This document shows, piece after piece, positions 36,122 to 45,647 of a DNA stretch of 64,000 nucleotides. This stretch comes from an uncultured Lachnospiraceae bacterium (GTDB taxonomy: Bacteria > Bacillota > Clostridia > Lachnospirales > Lachnospiraceae). A program made the position numbers and the translations under genes. Location of the stretch: positions 46,887 to 110,886 of the forward strand of contig CAMOSN010000001.1 of the NCBI GenBank assembly GCA_946624935.1. Direction: 5' to 3'. The first letter of the stretch is position 1. The number at the start of each line of letters is the position of its first letter. The notes below the pieces were generated by a model. The model was not told the origin of the DNA. It was given only the letters and a program-made list of their open reading frames with translations, and did no database searches.

Positions 36122-38353
36122 TTATTTTGCTGCCTTCTTTTCAGCTGCAGCTCTCATGACATACCAGAGCGGTCCGGTCACACATACGGACGAGAAGCCG
36201 CCGGCAATAATACCGGTCATCAGAGGAAGGGCAAACTCACGGATACTCGGCACACCGAGAATGAACAGCATTGCGATCGTCACAAACGTTGTGAAGGAAG
36301 TATAGATACTTCTGGTCAGGGTCTGTGTGATCGAACGGTTCACGATATCAGCGAGGGTTTCATTCTTCTTTCTCAGCTTCAGGTTCTCGCGGATACGGTC
36401 AAAAATAACGATCGTAGCGTTGATGGAGTAACCGACAATGGTCAGCATGCAGGCGATAAAGGTATTACCGACGGAAATACGGATCAGCGCATAGCACGCA
36501 AATACGATCAGTACATCGTGGCAGAGTGCCAGCACCGCACTGGATGCAAAGCGGAAATCCGAGAAACGGACCCAGATATACAGCAGCATCAGGATAACGG
36601 CGATGATCACTGCCGTCACGGCATCCGAACGCATCTCGTTACTGATGGTGGAGGAGATCGTCTCAAAGCTGATCGCCGTACCATTGGAGGAAGCGGCCTG
36701 TGCCTCTCCGACTTCAGTCCCGGCTTCGGTCTCGGCTTCTGCTGCAGCCTCGCCGGCAGCACTGGTCTCTACAAGACCTGCAAAGGCGTCCTCGATCTGC
36801 TCACGCTCATCCACAGTCAGCACACGGGTCTTAAAGATGATCTCATTGGAACCGGCTACCTTCTGTGCCTGGATCTCGGCATCACCGATGATATTCTGAA
36901 TGATCGGTTTCAGTTCGGAATCGATCTCATCGATAGTGTAGTCCTTCGCAAAGGTGATATCGGAAGAAGTACCGCCGCGGAACTCCATGCTCAGATTCAG
37001 GAAACCATTGCCTGCAGCCTTGTTGATGAACATCGACGCAGGTCCTACCAGGATCGCGATGATCGCAATTGCAAAGAGCATCTTTCTCTTGCCGACGAAA
37101 TCGATGGTTTTGATCTCTTTTGCCTTGCCAAAATATTTCTCATCCTTCATGCCCAGCTCGTAAGCGGCATTGATCATCAGTCTGGAAATGACGCAGGCTG
37201 TGAACATGGACAGAATAATACCGAGCATCAGCGTCTGGGCAAAGCCCTTGATCGTTCCGGTACCCTTGAAATTCAGCACGATGGCTGCGATCAGGGTGGT
37301 CACATTACCGTCAATGATTGCGGAAAGAGCTTTTTTGAAGCCGATGTCGATGGCACTTCGAACGGATTTGCCATCCGCAATTTCCTCACGGATACGCGCA
37401 TAAATGATGACGTTGGCATCGACTGCCATACCGATGGAAAGAATGACACCGGCAATACCGGCCAGAGTCAGGGTCAGCTCGAACGCGCTGATCAGAACAA
37501 GGTCCAGTGCGGTATAAAAAATCAGAGAAATTGCGGCAACAATGCCGGGCACCTTGTACATCCAGATCATGAACAGCATCACGATGAGGATACCAATGGC
37601 ACCGGCCACCAGGCTGGTGGACAGAGCCTTCTGGCCCAGCTGCGCACCTACGATATTGGAGCGGATCTCTTCCAGTTCAAGGGAAAGGGAACCGATTCGG
37701 ATGTAGGAAGCCAGCTCAGAAGCGGAATCAATGGTAAAATTACCGGAAATGATGCATTTTCCGTCCGTGATGGGCTCATTGACCACCGGAGCGCTGATCA
37801 CATCGCCATCATAAACGATGTAGATCTGCTTGCCGACATTGGCACTGGTGGCATCCGCAAAAGCGGTAGCGCCTTCATTATCAAACGCCAGGGAAACGAC
37901 ATATTCGGTGTTGCCCATGGTGCTGTCCTTCTGGGATGCAGCCTGTGCACTGGTCACATTCGCGCCGGAAAGCACGACCGTGCCGTCAGAAAGCTGGAAT
38001 TCCAGAGAACCCGGCTTGCCCAGTTCCTCGAGGATAGCATTGGCATCTGTGACACCGGGGATCTCAATATTGATCCGGTTGCTTCCTTCCTGATAAACGG
38101 AAGCCTCTGTGCTGTAGTTCTGAACACGCTGCTGCAGCTTATAGATGGTATCTGACATTTCTTCCGGAGTCGGATCATCTGTTCCTACAGTCTGATACGT
38201 GATCGATACACCACCCGAGAGGTCCAGACCAAGCTTAATCGCTTTTGCTGCGCCGTCATGCTTTGAGCCCCAGCCAAACCAGGCTGTGTAAACCGACAGC
38301 AGAAGCAGTGCGATCAGTCCTACCGAGACCCATGTCGCTTTTTTCCTGTTCAT
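36122..38353 (-). CDS. secDF: Protein translocase subunit SecDF (fused)
   Basis: Proton-driven membrane chaperone aiding Sec export, 743 residues with SecD and SecF fused as in many Firmicutes. SecD half: helix 1, IKLGLDLSGGVSITYQ (the D1 motif) at about residue 40, the P1 head domain, then GVILSIGMAVDANVIIYARIREE at about 310. SecF half: LNLSMEFRGGTSSDI at about 450, then CMLTIVGYSINATIVIFDRIREN at about 650. The acidic insert AAEAETEAGTEVGEAQAA at about 545 is low complexity. It precedes recJ and follows the SCIFF maturase gene by 32 bp on the same strand. Confidence 0.95.
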   Translation of the reverse strand: MNRKKATWVSVGLIALLLLSVYTAWFGWGSKHDGAAKAIKLGLDLSGGVSITYQTVGTDDPTPEEMSDTIYKLQQRVQNYSTEASVYQEGSNRINIEIPGVTDANAILEELGKPGSLEFQLSDGTVVLSGANVTSAQAASQKDSTMGNTEYVVSLAFDNEGATAFADATSANVGKQIYIVYDGDVISAPVVNEPITDGKCIISGNFTIDSASELASYIRIGSLSLELEEIRSNIVGAQLGQKALSTSLVAGAIGILIVMLFMIWMYKVPGIVAAISLIFYTALDLVLISAFELTLTLAGIAGVILSIGMAVDANVIIYARIREEIADGKSVRSAIDIGFKKALSAIIDGNVTTLIAAIVLNFKGTGTIKGFAQTLMLGIILSMFTACVISRLMINAAYELGMKDEKYFGKAKEIKTIDFVGKRKMLFAIAIIAILVGPASMFINKAAGNGFLNLSMEFRGGTSSDITFAKDYTIDEIDSELKPIIQNIIGDAEIQAQKVAGSNEIIFKTRVLTVDEREQIEDAFAGLVETSAAGEAAAEAETEAGTEVGEAQAASSNGTAISFETISSTISNEMRSDAVTAVIIAVILMLLYIWVRFSDFRFASSAVLALCHDVLIVFACYALIRISVGNTFIACMLTIVGYSINATIVIFDRIRENLKLRKKNETLADIVNRSITQTLTRSIYTSFTTFVTIAMLFILGVPSIREFALPLMTGIIAGGFSSVCVTGPLWYVMRAAAEKKAAK

Positions 38354-38385
38354 TGTCTTACTCTCCTTCTACTAACATTTTTATA

Positions 38386-39795
38386 TCAGCAGTGCGGCAG
38401 ATCCTCCAAATTGCCGGCACTGTCAGATTCCGCGATCCCCTGATCCGCAAGTGCAGCCTTGATCATGATCGCACATTCTACCCGTTTGCGCTGAAGCTCG
38501 CAGCCGATGTCGTAGGCATCGTTGATCGTACCATGGAAATGGTAACTGTTGGCCGCACAGCCGCCGCTGCAGTAATAACGGGCAAAGCAGTCTCTGCACT
38601 TGGGCTTGGTGTAAACATTGCAGCATTTAAACTCATCCACAATGTCATTACGAACTATGCCGTCATACACATTCCCGAGCAGAAACTTCTCTTCTCCCAC
38701 AAACTGATGGCAGGGATAGAAATCCCCCCAGGGAGTCACTGCAAGATATTCTGTTCCCGACCCGCAGCCGGACATCCGCTTATACACACACGGACCGCCG
38801 GTCAGATCGATCATGAAATGGAAAAAGCGGAAGCCTTTTCCCTGCTTTTCCCGTTCCACCATTGCGCCGGCCAGGGAATCGTACTCTTCCATGATTCGCG
38901 GCAGATCCTCCTCGCGGATCGCGTAATCCGCATCCGCCGGTGCAACGACCGGCTCCATGGAAAGCTCGGTAAACCCAAGATCCGCATAATGCAGAACATC
39001 TTTTGCAAAATCCAGATTATAATGCGTAAATGTGCCACGGACATAATACCGCGAATTGCCGCGGGATGCAACGAACTTCTGAAATTTCGGGACAACCAGA
39101 TCATAGCTTCCCTGACCGGAGCGGAAAGGCCGCATACGGTCATGCACTTCTTTGCGGCCATCCAGGCTCAGAACCACATTCGCCATCTCACGGTTGCAGA
39201 ATTCCATGATCTCATCATTCAAAAGTACTCCGTTCGTCGTGAGCGTAAAGCGGAAATTCTTGTCAAACTTCTTTTCCTGCTCCCGGCCGTAAGCGACCAG
39301 ATCCTTCACCACCTGCCAGTTCATCAGAGGCTCACCGCCGAAGAAGTCCACCTCCAGATTGCGGCGGCTTCCCGAGTGGGCAATCAGATAATCCAGCGCA
39401 AGCTTCCCGACCTCAAAGCTCATCAATGCCCGGCGGCCGTGGTACTCTCCTTCCTCAGCAAAGCAATATTTACACGCAAGGTTACAGTCATGCGCAATAT
39501 GCAGACAGAGCGCCTTGACGACCGTCGGCCTGGCCTTGAAATCCAGGACAGCCTCCTCATACACGTCATCCGTAAAGAGGACACCGGCTTCCTTCAGCTG
39601 CATACATTCCCGGTATGCTTCCTTCAGCTCTGCCTCCGGCCAGGTACCGGAAAGCTCTGCTAAGATCCCGCCTTCATCGGCGCCCTGATCCAGCAGGCGG
39701 ATCACCTCATAGCTGACTTCGTCTACCACATGCACACTGCCGCTGTTGACATCAAGTACGATATTGTAACCATTGTTGCGATATTGATGGATCAA
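38386..39795 (-). CDS. scfB: SCIFF peptide maturase (radical SAM/SPASM, thioether-forming)
   Basis: Installs Cys-to-Thr type thioether links in the SCIFF precursor (ranthipeptide). 469 residues: an N-terminal RiPP-recognition-like region (YNIVLDVNSGSVHVVDEVSYEVI), radical SAM motif HDCNLACKYCFAEEG (CxxxCxxC) at about residue 103, YFGGEPLMNW (here FFGGEPLMNW), and a SPASM domain with many cysteines (CCNVYTKPKCRDCFARYYCSGGCAAN) at about 400. The order precursor-maturase and the length match the family. 108 bp upstream lies scfA, with a stem (GCAGCG/CGCTGC, 39849-39870) between that could give precursor excess. Confidence 0.95.
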   Translation of the reverse strand: MIHQYRNNGYNIVLDVNSGSVHVVDEVSYEVIRLLDQGADEGGILAELSGTWPEAELKEAYRECMQLKEAGVLFTDDVYEEAVLDFKARPTVVKALCLHIAHDCNLACKYCFAEEGEYHGRRALMSFEVGKLALDYLIAHSGSRRNLEVDFFGGEPLMNWQVVKDLVAYGREQEKKFDKNFRFTLTTNGVLLNDEIMEFCNREMANVVLSLDGRKEVHDRMRPFRSGQGSYDLVVPKFQKFVASRGNSRYYVRGTFTHYNLDFAKDVLHYADLGFTELSMEPVVAPADADYAIREEDLPRIMEEYDSLAGAMVEREKQGKGFRFFHFMIDLTGGPCVYKRMSGCGSGTEYLAVTPWGDFYPCHQFVGEEKFLLGNVYDGIVRNDIVDEFKCCNVYTKPKCRDCFARYYCSGGCAANSYHFHGTINDAYDIGCELQRKRVECAIMIKAALADQGIAESDSAGNLEDLPHC

Positions 39796-39903
39796 AAGGG
39801 AATAGCTCCTTTCCGCGCAAAAGCATTTGACATTTAAGCATTAATGAGCAGCGAACAAATGTCCGCTGCCCGTAAGAACCTGAATATGATTTTCAGAACA
39901 ACC

Positions 39904-40047
39904 TTATTTCTTATTCTCACAAACCTGATTGCCGACCGTGCAGGATGTCTTGCAGGCTGACTGGCAGGATGTCTGGCATTCACCGCAGCCGCCCTTTTTC
40001 AGTGTGTTCTGCAGTGTTCTGGTGTTCAGTGTTTTAATGTGTTTCAT
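39904..40047 (-). CDS. scfA: SCIFF ranthipeptide precursor (six cysteines in forty-five residues)
   Basis: 47 residues starting MKHIKTLNTRTLQNTLKKGG, then a core with six Cys in the pattern C-x2-C-x3-C-x3-C-x3-C and a last Cys near the C-terminus (CGECQTSCQSACKTSCTV). This is the most conserved RiPP precursor of Clostridia. The ATG at 40047 follows AAGGAGG. Promoter-like TATAAT at 40086-40081. The product has been linked to quorum sensing and metabolism control in solventogenic clostridia; role here inferred. Confidence 0.95.
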   Translation of the reverse strand: MKHIKTLNTRTLQNTLKKGGCGECQTSCQSACKTSCTVGNQVCENKK

Positions 40048-40080
40048 ACATTTGCCTCCTTGAAAAGCACGTTTTGACCG

Positions 40081-40108
40081 ATTATAACACAACCATTGCC
40101 AAAATCAA
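40081..40108 (-). promoter_or_regulatory. Candidate promoter of scfAB
   Basis: Perfect TATAAT (40086-40081) with TTGATT (40108-40103) 16 bp upstream, minus strand, ending 33 bp before the scfA start. Confidence 0.6.
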
Positions 40109-40141
40109 AGCATTTTCTGCGAAAAACACCCGAAGGGCTGC

Positions 40142-42223
40142 TTATTCTGCATTCTCTTCCGCACGTGCCTTTACTTCCTTCTCCTGGACATCCGCCGGAG
40201 CCTGCTCGTAGCGGGCGAATTCATAAGCGAAATCGCCGGCACCGCCGGTCATGGAGCGAAGCTGTGTGGAATAGCCGTACAGCTCGGACATCGGAACATC
40301 GGCCTCAACGATGGTGTTGCCGTGGTGATCCGGATTCATGCCCAGAACGCGGCCGCGGCGCTTGTTCAGATCGCCCATCACATCACCGGTGAACTTATCC
40401 GGAACCGTCACCTTCATGGAAGCGATCGGCTCAAGCAGTACCGGAGAAGCATCCATGAAGCCCTTCTTGAAGGCCTGGCTGGCAGCCGTCTTGAATGCCA
40501 TTTCGGAGGAGTCTACCGGATGGTAGGAACCATCGTACAGAACCGCTTTCACGCCTACAACCGGATAACCGGCAAGGGGTCCCTTCACCACGGAATCCTG
40601 AATACCCTTTTCCACAGCCGGGAAGTAGTTCTTCGGAACCGCGCCGCCGACAACGATCTGCTCGAATACATAAGGTGTTTCCAGATCGCCGGAGGGCTCA
40701 AATTTCATCTTAACATGACCATACTGGCCGTGTCCGCCGGACTGCTTCTTATACTTGGAGTCCACATCGGAGCTCTTGCGCAGCGTCTCGCGGAATGCTA
40801 CACGCGGCTTGTCAAGCTCTACCTCCACCTTATACTTGGTGAGCAGCTTGCTGACAATAATATCGATGTGCTGATCGCCCATGCCGTAGATCAGAGACTG
40901 ACGGTTCTCGCTGTCATTGACCGCACGCATCGTCATGTCTTCCTGGGCAAGCTTCGCCAGAGCAGAGGAGATCTTGTCATCATCGCCCTTGTTCTTGGCA
41001 ATGTATCTCTTATAGGTGTACGGAACAGAGAACTGCGGCTTCTGGAAGCGGATCGGGGAGGCCTTGGTGGACAGCGTATCGCCGGTCGCGCAGTCAAGCT
41101 TACCGATGGCGCCGATATCACCCGCATGCAGTTCCTTCACTTCCAGAGGCTTGCTGCCCTGGAATACATACAGCTTGCTGACACGTACTTCTGTTTCCAG
41201 ATCCGCGCTGTACAGCGTGTCATCAGAGGTGATCACACCGGAGCCGACCTTCAGCAGAGAATACTTACCGATGAACGGATCCACGATGGACTTGAAGATG
41301 AATGCACTCTTTTCAGCCTTCTTCTCATCATAGTTCGCCTCAAATGCCTCGTTCGACTTCAGATTCGTGCCGGAAAGCTCTCTCTCGGAAGGATTCGGGA
41401 AATAACCGATGATATCGTCGATCAGCGTGGCAACACCCTGCAGGTTAATGCTGGAGCCAACCGTAACCGGAACCACTGAGCAGTCCGCTACGCTCGTCTT
41501 CAGAGCACCAATGATCTCTTCGGGTGTGAACTCATCTCCCTCGAAGAAACGATCCATCAGCTCTTCATCCGTCTCGGCAACCGCCTCCATCAGCGTATTG
41601 TAATAATCCTCAAGGGTATCCTCCAGATCACCGGGAACCGGAATTTCCTTCACAGTGCCCTTGTCACCGTAGCTGTAGGCCTTTTTTGCAATGACATCCA
41701 CAAAGCCGGTGAGCTTGTCATTCTCACGAATCGGAATGTGCACGGGCGTGATCTTGGTGCCGTAGAGCTCCTTGAGCTCGTCGATCAGCTTGCCGTAATT
41801 GGCATGATCATAATCCATGTTGGAAGCATACAGGATTCTTGGCAGATTGTTCTTGTCGCACAGTGTCCAGCTCTTCATGGTACCGACTTCGATATCACTC
41901 TTGCCGTTTACAACGATCACAGCCGCATCCGCTGCCGCGGCCGCTTCCTCTGCCTCACCGACAAAATCGAAATAACCCGGTGCATCCAGAATATTGATCT
42001 TTGTATCGCCCTTGATGATCGGAATCAGGGATGTGCTGATGGAAAACTTTCTCTTCTGTTCCTCTTTATCAAAATCGCTGATGGTCGTACCATCGGCAAC
42101 ATTACCCATTCTGCTGGTGATCCCCGTCAGAAAAGCCATTGCCTCCACCAGGCTCGTCTTTCCCGCACCGCCATGGCCGAGAAGCGCAACGTTACGAATC
42201 TTTTCTGTCTTGTAAACATTCAT
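40142..42223 (-). CDS. Divergent elongation factor G-like GTPase (EF-G paralog)
   Basis: A five-domain EF-G homolog of 693 residues starting MNVYKTEKIRNVALLGHGGAGKTSLVEA. G1 is GHGGAGKTS (canonical EF-G: GHIDAGKTT). The switch II motif is DAPGYFDF where true EF-G has DTPGHVDF, so the catalytic histidine is replaced by tyrosine. The NKxD region reads YASNMDYD. Domain IV contains KQSGGHGQYGHVKMKFEP. Start ATG at 42223 follows GGAGG. This fits the EF-G-like paralogs of Firmicutes that lack normal translocase activity; a ribosome recycling, stress or tetracycline-type protection role are possible. Its own promoter precedes it. Confidence 0.88.
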   Translation of the reverse strand: MNVYKTEKIRNVALLGHGGAGKTSLVEAMAFLTGITSRMGNVADGTTISDFDKEEQKRKFSISTSLIPIIKGDTKINILDAPGYFDFVGEAEEAAAAADAAVIVVNGKSDIEVGTMKSWTLCDKNNLPRILYASNMDYDHANYGKLIDELKELYGTKITPVHIPIRENDKLTGFVDVIAKKAYSYGDKGTVKEIPVPGDLEDTLEDYYNTLMEAVAETDEELMDRFFEGDEFTPEEIIGALKTSVADCSVVPVTVGSSINLQGVATLIDDIIGYFPNPSERELSGTNLKSNEAFEANYDEKKAEKSAFIFKSIVDPFIGKYSLLKVGSGVITSDDTLYSADLETEVRVSKLYVFQGSKPLEVKELHAGDIGAIGKLDCATGDTLSTKASPIRFQKPQFSVPYTYKRYIAKNKGDDDKISSALAKLAQEDMTMRAVNDSENRQSLIYGMGDQHIDIIVSKLLTKYKVEVELDKPRVAFRETLRKSSDVDSKYKKQSGGHGQYGHVKMKFEPSGDLETPYVFEQIVVGGAVPKNYFPAVEKGIQDSVVKGPLAGYPVVGVKAVLYDGSYHPVDSSEMAFKTAASQAFKKGFMDASPVLLEPIASMKVTVPDKFTGDVMGDLNKRRGRVLGMNPDHHGNTIVEADVPMSELYGYSTQLRSMTGGAGDFAYEFARYEQAPADVQEKEVKARAEENAE

Positions 42224-42273
42224 ACCAAATTTCCTCCAATACTTGTATTCGCCAGGGCTAAAATGTCCAATCA

Positions 42274-42324
42274 AACAAAAAAGCCCACTGGCTATATTGT
42301 ACTAAAGCCGGGGCTTAAAAGCAA
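42274..42324 (-). promoter_or_regulatory. Promoter of the EF-G paralog, overlapping a terminator-like stem after aroA
   Basis: TTGCTT (42324-42319) and TACAAT (42301-42296) are 17 bp apart. Around them AAGCCC (42316-42311) can pair with GGGCTT (42286-42281), followed by TTTTTT, so the aroA transcript probably ends here. Confidence 0.55.
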
Positions 42325-42342
42325 GTGCTTTATGAAAAAGAG

Positions 42343-43665
42343 TCAAATGGGACGACATAATGCGGAAAGATCTTCAAAAAATCCCGGATAAGAAATATTG
42401 ACGCATTCCGCTCCAAGGATATTCAGGGAACATCCTGCCCCCATTGCCGCAACGGCAAAGCTCATGGCAATGCGGTGATCAAGATGTGTTTCCACCGTCG
42501 CTTCGTGCAGTGGCGCTCCGCCGTGAATGACCATCCCGTCCTCTGTTGCTTCGACATCACATCCCATACGTCTGAGATTATCAGTCATAACAGCGATCCG
42601 GTCGGATTCCTTCACTTTTAACTCAGCTGCATCACGGATCACCGTTGTTCCTTTGGCAAAAGCTGCCATTACAGCAATAACCGGTAGCTCATCGATCAGT
42701 GAAGGTATGATTTCTCCCCCGATGTCCATCCCGCTAAGGTTGCTGCTTCGCACAAGCAGATCGGCTGCAGGCTCCCCGCCTGCGTCATAGGTACGTACAA
42801 CAGAGATATCTCCACCCATAGTGCGCGCGACCTGCAGAATGCCGTTTCGGGTAGGATTCATCCCTACATTGCGAATTAGAATTTCCGAACCTGGTGTAAT
42901 CAAACCTGCAGCGATAAAATAAGCCGCACTTGAGATATCTCCCGGAACGGTAATACTCTGCCCGGTGAGCTTTGGCTCAGGTGCTATAAAAACCGTTTTT
43001 CCTTCAACAGAAATATCTGCGCCGAAAGCAGCCAGCATCCGCTCTGTGTGGTCACGGGAACGTACCGGTTCGGTAACCGAGGTTCTGCCTCCGGATGCGT
43101 ACATCCCTGCAAGCAGTATACAGGATTTTACCTGTGCGGAAGCGACCGGCGACTGATAATGTACAGCTTTTAGAATAGCAGACTTGCCCTGGATCGTTTC
43201 ATCAGCATTCCTGGCAGGTCTGATCTGCAGTGGAAGCCTGTCATTACCGGAAAGGCTGCGAATATCGGCGCCCATTTTTGTGAGTGGCTCCACAATTCTC
43301 TTCATCGGACGTTTTCGAAGAGAAGAATCCCCGTCGATGATCGTTTCAAACGATTGCCCTGCAAGAATCCCGCTGATCAGCCTTGTAGTCGTACCGGAAT
43401 TGCCCGCATTCAGTGTTCGGGCCGGCTGTTTAAGACCATGCAGCCCTTTTCCGTGAACAATAATCATATCCCCCTTATACTCAATTTCGATCCCCATTGC
43501 GCGAAAGCATTCCATTGTGGAAACACAGTCCTCGCTCTCCAGAAGTCCTTGAATTCTTGTATCGCCATTGGCAATCGAACCGATCATGATCGCACGATGA
43601 GATATTGATTTATCTCCGGGAACAATCAACTCACCATGAAGTGCACTTTTTCCTGAAACGAGCAC
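42343..43665 (-). CDS. aroA: 3-phosphoshikimate 1-carboxyvinyltransferase (EPSP synthase)
   Basis: Sixth step of the shikimate pathway, joining shikimate-3-phosphate and PEP. 440 residues: PGDKSISHRAIMIGSIANG at the N-terminus, LNAGNSGTTTRLISGILAG at about residue 85, the substrate site QVKSCILLAGMYASG, and near the end DHRIAMSFAVA. Start is most likely GTG at 43665 (VLVSGKSALHGELIVPG) with GAGAGGAG about 10 bp upstream; nine further codons to an ATG at 43692 are not conserved. Follows tyrA by 37 bp on the same strand. Confidence 0.93.
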   Translation of the reverse strand: MLVSGKSALHGELIVPGDKSISHRAIMIGSIANGDTRIQGLLESEDCVSTMECFRAMGIEIEYKGDMIIVHGKGLHGLKQPARTLNAGNSGTTTRLISGILAGQSFETIIDGDSSLRKRPMKRIVEPLTKMGADIRSLSGNDRLPLQIRPARNADETIQGKSAILKAVHYQSPVASAQVKSCILLAGMYASGGRTSVTEPVRSRDHTERMLAAFGADISVEGKTVFIAPEPKLTGQSITVPGDISSAAYFIAAGLITPGSEILIRNVGMNPTRNGILQVARTMGGDISVVRTYDAGGEPAADLLVRSSNLSGMDIGGEIIPSLIDELPVIAVMAAFAKGTTVIRDAAELKVKESDRIAVMTDNLRRMGCDVEATEDGMVIHGGAPLHEATVETHLDHRIAMSFAVAAMGAGCSLNILGAECVNISYPGFFEDLSALCRPI

Positions 43666-43702
43666 AAAAAACCATCTCCTCTCACGAAACATCTGTACAT
43701 AC

Positions 43703-44812
43703 TCACTTTAAGCCTGCCTCTGTCACATTATATCGGTGAGCTCTGAGTATCTTTGCTGCATTTGCGGCCGCTTCCTCCTCATAGAATACGATACTCAAAA
43801 CACCATCTTCAAATTCGCGGTTGTGGATGATCCCGATATTTTTAATGCTGATTCCGGAAACCGCAAGAATGGTTGCAATCGTCGCAATCGCGCCGGATTC
43901 ATCCAGGATGTCACAGTATATGCGATGAACCTTTTTGATTGGTCCGCGGGAAGAAAAGGAGAAGGAATCGCGGTAATCTCTTGATTCCTCGAACATGCGG
44001 TGAATGTGACCACCGTCCCGATCCAGCATATGTGCCCGGGCCTCCTGCATCAGGCTGATAAACTCCTCCATCACCTGATCAATATTTTCCCGATTGTCCA
44101 CACAGATCTGCTCCCACATTTCCGGCGAGGAAGAGGCAATGCGGGTAATATCGCGGAAGCCGCCCGCGGCGATCAGCTTCATGTGCTGATCCGGGGTGTC
44201 CAGATGATGAACCGTATTCACCAGGGCTGCAGCAATGACATGCGGAAGATGACTGACTGCTGCTGTAATGAAATCATGCTCCTTATAATCCAGAACCAGC
44301 GGAAGTGCCTTCATGGAGAGCACCAGATCACGGTAAAAGGCAACCTTCTCTTCCGAAACCTGCTTTGTCGGTGTAAGAATATAGTAGGAATTCTCAAACA
44401 GATGAGAACTGGAGTATGCGAAGCCGGATTTTTCGGAACCGGTCATCGGATGTCCGCCGATAAACTGCTTCTCCAGCCCATGTGCAGTCACCGCTTCGTG
44501 GATCCCGGTTTTTACACTCCCCACATCGGTAAGGATGCAGTCCGGCGATAAAACCATCTTCAGCGAAGCGAGTGCCTCGATATTATTGATGACAGGCGCA
44601 CACAAAAAAATCATATCGCACGCACGGAACAACGGATCCGAAGGAGACGAACAGATCATGTCGATCACGCCGTCCCTCAGAGCCTCTTCGCTGGTTTTTT
44701 GCGTACGTGTGTATGCCATGATCCTGCAATTATCATAATTCTGGCGAATTCCGCGGGCAAGAGATCCACCGATCAGTCCCAGCCCGATAAAGCCAAATAC
44801 CTTCTGTTCCAT
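43703..44812 (-). CDS. tyrA: Prephenate dehydrogenase with C-terminal ACT domain
   Basis: Oxidises prephenate to 4-hydroxyphenylpyruvate for tyrosine. 369 residues: NAD-binding GFIGLGLIGGSLARGIR, then DVGSVKTGI and GGHPMTGSEKSGF, the catalytic His region. The C-terminal 75 residues (KKVHRIYCDILDESGAIATIATILAVSGISI) form an ACT domain for feedback control. Start ATG at 44812 follows GGAGG. 19 bp downstream of the ABC ATPase gene, so the transporter, tyrA and aroA look like one operon. Confidence 0.93.
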   Translation of the reverse strand: MEQKVFGFIGLGLIGGSLARGIRQNYDNCRIMAYTRTQKTSEEALRDGVIDMICSSPSDPLFRACDMIFLCAPVINNIEALASLKMVLSPDCILTDVGSVKTGIHEAVTAHGLEKQFIGGHPMTGSEKSGFAYSSSHLFENSYYILTPTKQVSEEKVAFYRDLVLSMKALPLVLDYKEHDFITAAVSHLPHVIAAALVNTVHHLDTPDQHMKLIAAGGFRDITRIASSSPEMWEQICVDNRENIDQVMEEFISLMQEARAHMLDRDGGHIHRMFEESRDYRDSFSFSSRGPIKKVHRIYCDILDESGAIATIATILAVSGISIKNIGIIHNREFEDGVLSIVFYEEEAAANAAKILRAHRYNVTEAGLK

Positions 44813-44831
44813 AATCAAACAACCTCCATAC

Positions 44832-45632
44832 TTATGAAAGCAGAATCCTGTCGTTATCGAGCCCTTTCCCGGCGTTCTCGGCAAATTTGCGCAGCAGGTC
44901 GTCCACCGTCATGCCCTCGCGCTGCTTTCCTTTCACATCAAAAACGATCCGGCCGCTGTCCATCATCAGGGTACGGTTGCCGGCGTCCAGGGCCTGATGC
45001 ATATTGTGTGTCACCATCAGGCAGGTGATGTTCCGTTCCCGCACGATCCGCCTGGTCAGCTCCATGACCTTTGCCGCTGTCGCGGGGTCAAGCGCAGCGG
45101 TATGCTCATCCAGCATAAGAATCTTTGGTGTCACGACGGTAGCCATCAAAAGCGTAAGCGCCTGACGCTGTCCCCCGGAGAGAAGGCCCACCGGGTTTTC
45201 CATGCGATCCTCCAGCCCCATGTTCAGCAAAGCCAGCTGTTCCCTGAAAAATTGTTTCTCCTTCCGGCCGGTGCGGCTGAAGATTCCCTTCCGGCCGGTA
45301 GACGCGCGAAGATATGCAACGGACAGATTTTCCTCAATGGTCATGTTGGGCGCAGTCCCCATCAACGGATCCTGAAACAGGCGGCCGATCTCGTGACTGC
45401 GTATATGCTCCGGCACATAGGTGATATTCCTTCCGTCCAGCTCAATGCTTCCGCTGTCCGGGAAAAAGGTCCCGGCAACGGCATTGAACAGAGTGGACTT
45501 TCCGGCCCCGTTGGACCCGACCACCGTGGCAAAATCACCGTCCTCCAGCACCAGCGTTACCCCGCAAAGCGCCTTTTTTTCATTCACCGTGCCTTTATTG
45601 AACGTCTTTTCGATATTTTCGATCTTTAACAT
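44832..45632 (-). CDS. ABC transporter ATP-binding protein
   Basis: 266 residues. Walker A GSNGAGKSTLFNAVAG at about 40, Q-loop LFQDPLMGTAPNMTIEENL, signature LLSGGQRQALTLLMA (the family LSGGQ) at about 150, Walker B KILMLDEHTAALDP, H-loop MVTHNMHQAL. The sequence type (LFQDPLMGTAPNMTIEENLSVAY) is that of ATPases paired with branched-chain-like permeases in predicted tryptophan or purine/aromatic transporters (TrpXYZ-like). Its permease precedes it by 15 bp. No binding protein gene is adjacent. The shared transcript with tyrA and aroA suggests aromatic amino acids or precursors as substrate; inferred. Confidence 0.85.
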   Translation of the reverse strand: MLKIENIEKTFNKGTVNEKKALCGVTLVLEDGDFATVVGSNGAGKSTLFNAVAGTFFPDSGSIELDGRNITYVPEHIRSHEIGRLFQDPLMGTAPNMTIEENLSVAYLRASTGRKGIFSRTGRKEKQFFREQLALLNMGLEDRMENPVGLLSGGQRQALTLLMATVVTPKILMLDEHTAALDPATAAKVMELTRRIVRERNITCLMVTHNMHQALDAGNRTLMMDSGRIVFDVKGKQREGMTVDDLLRKFAENAGKGLDNDRILLS

Positions 45633-45647
45633 AGCTCACCCCTGCGC

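Noticed and set aside
36518..38155. 545-codon plus-strand frame opposite secDF
   Set aside because: Shadow frame; no ribosome site, no recognisable motif, and the minus-strand SecDF is unambiguous.
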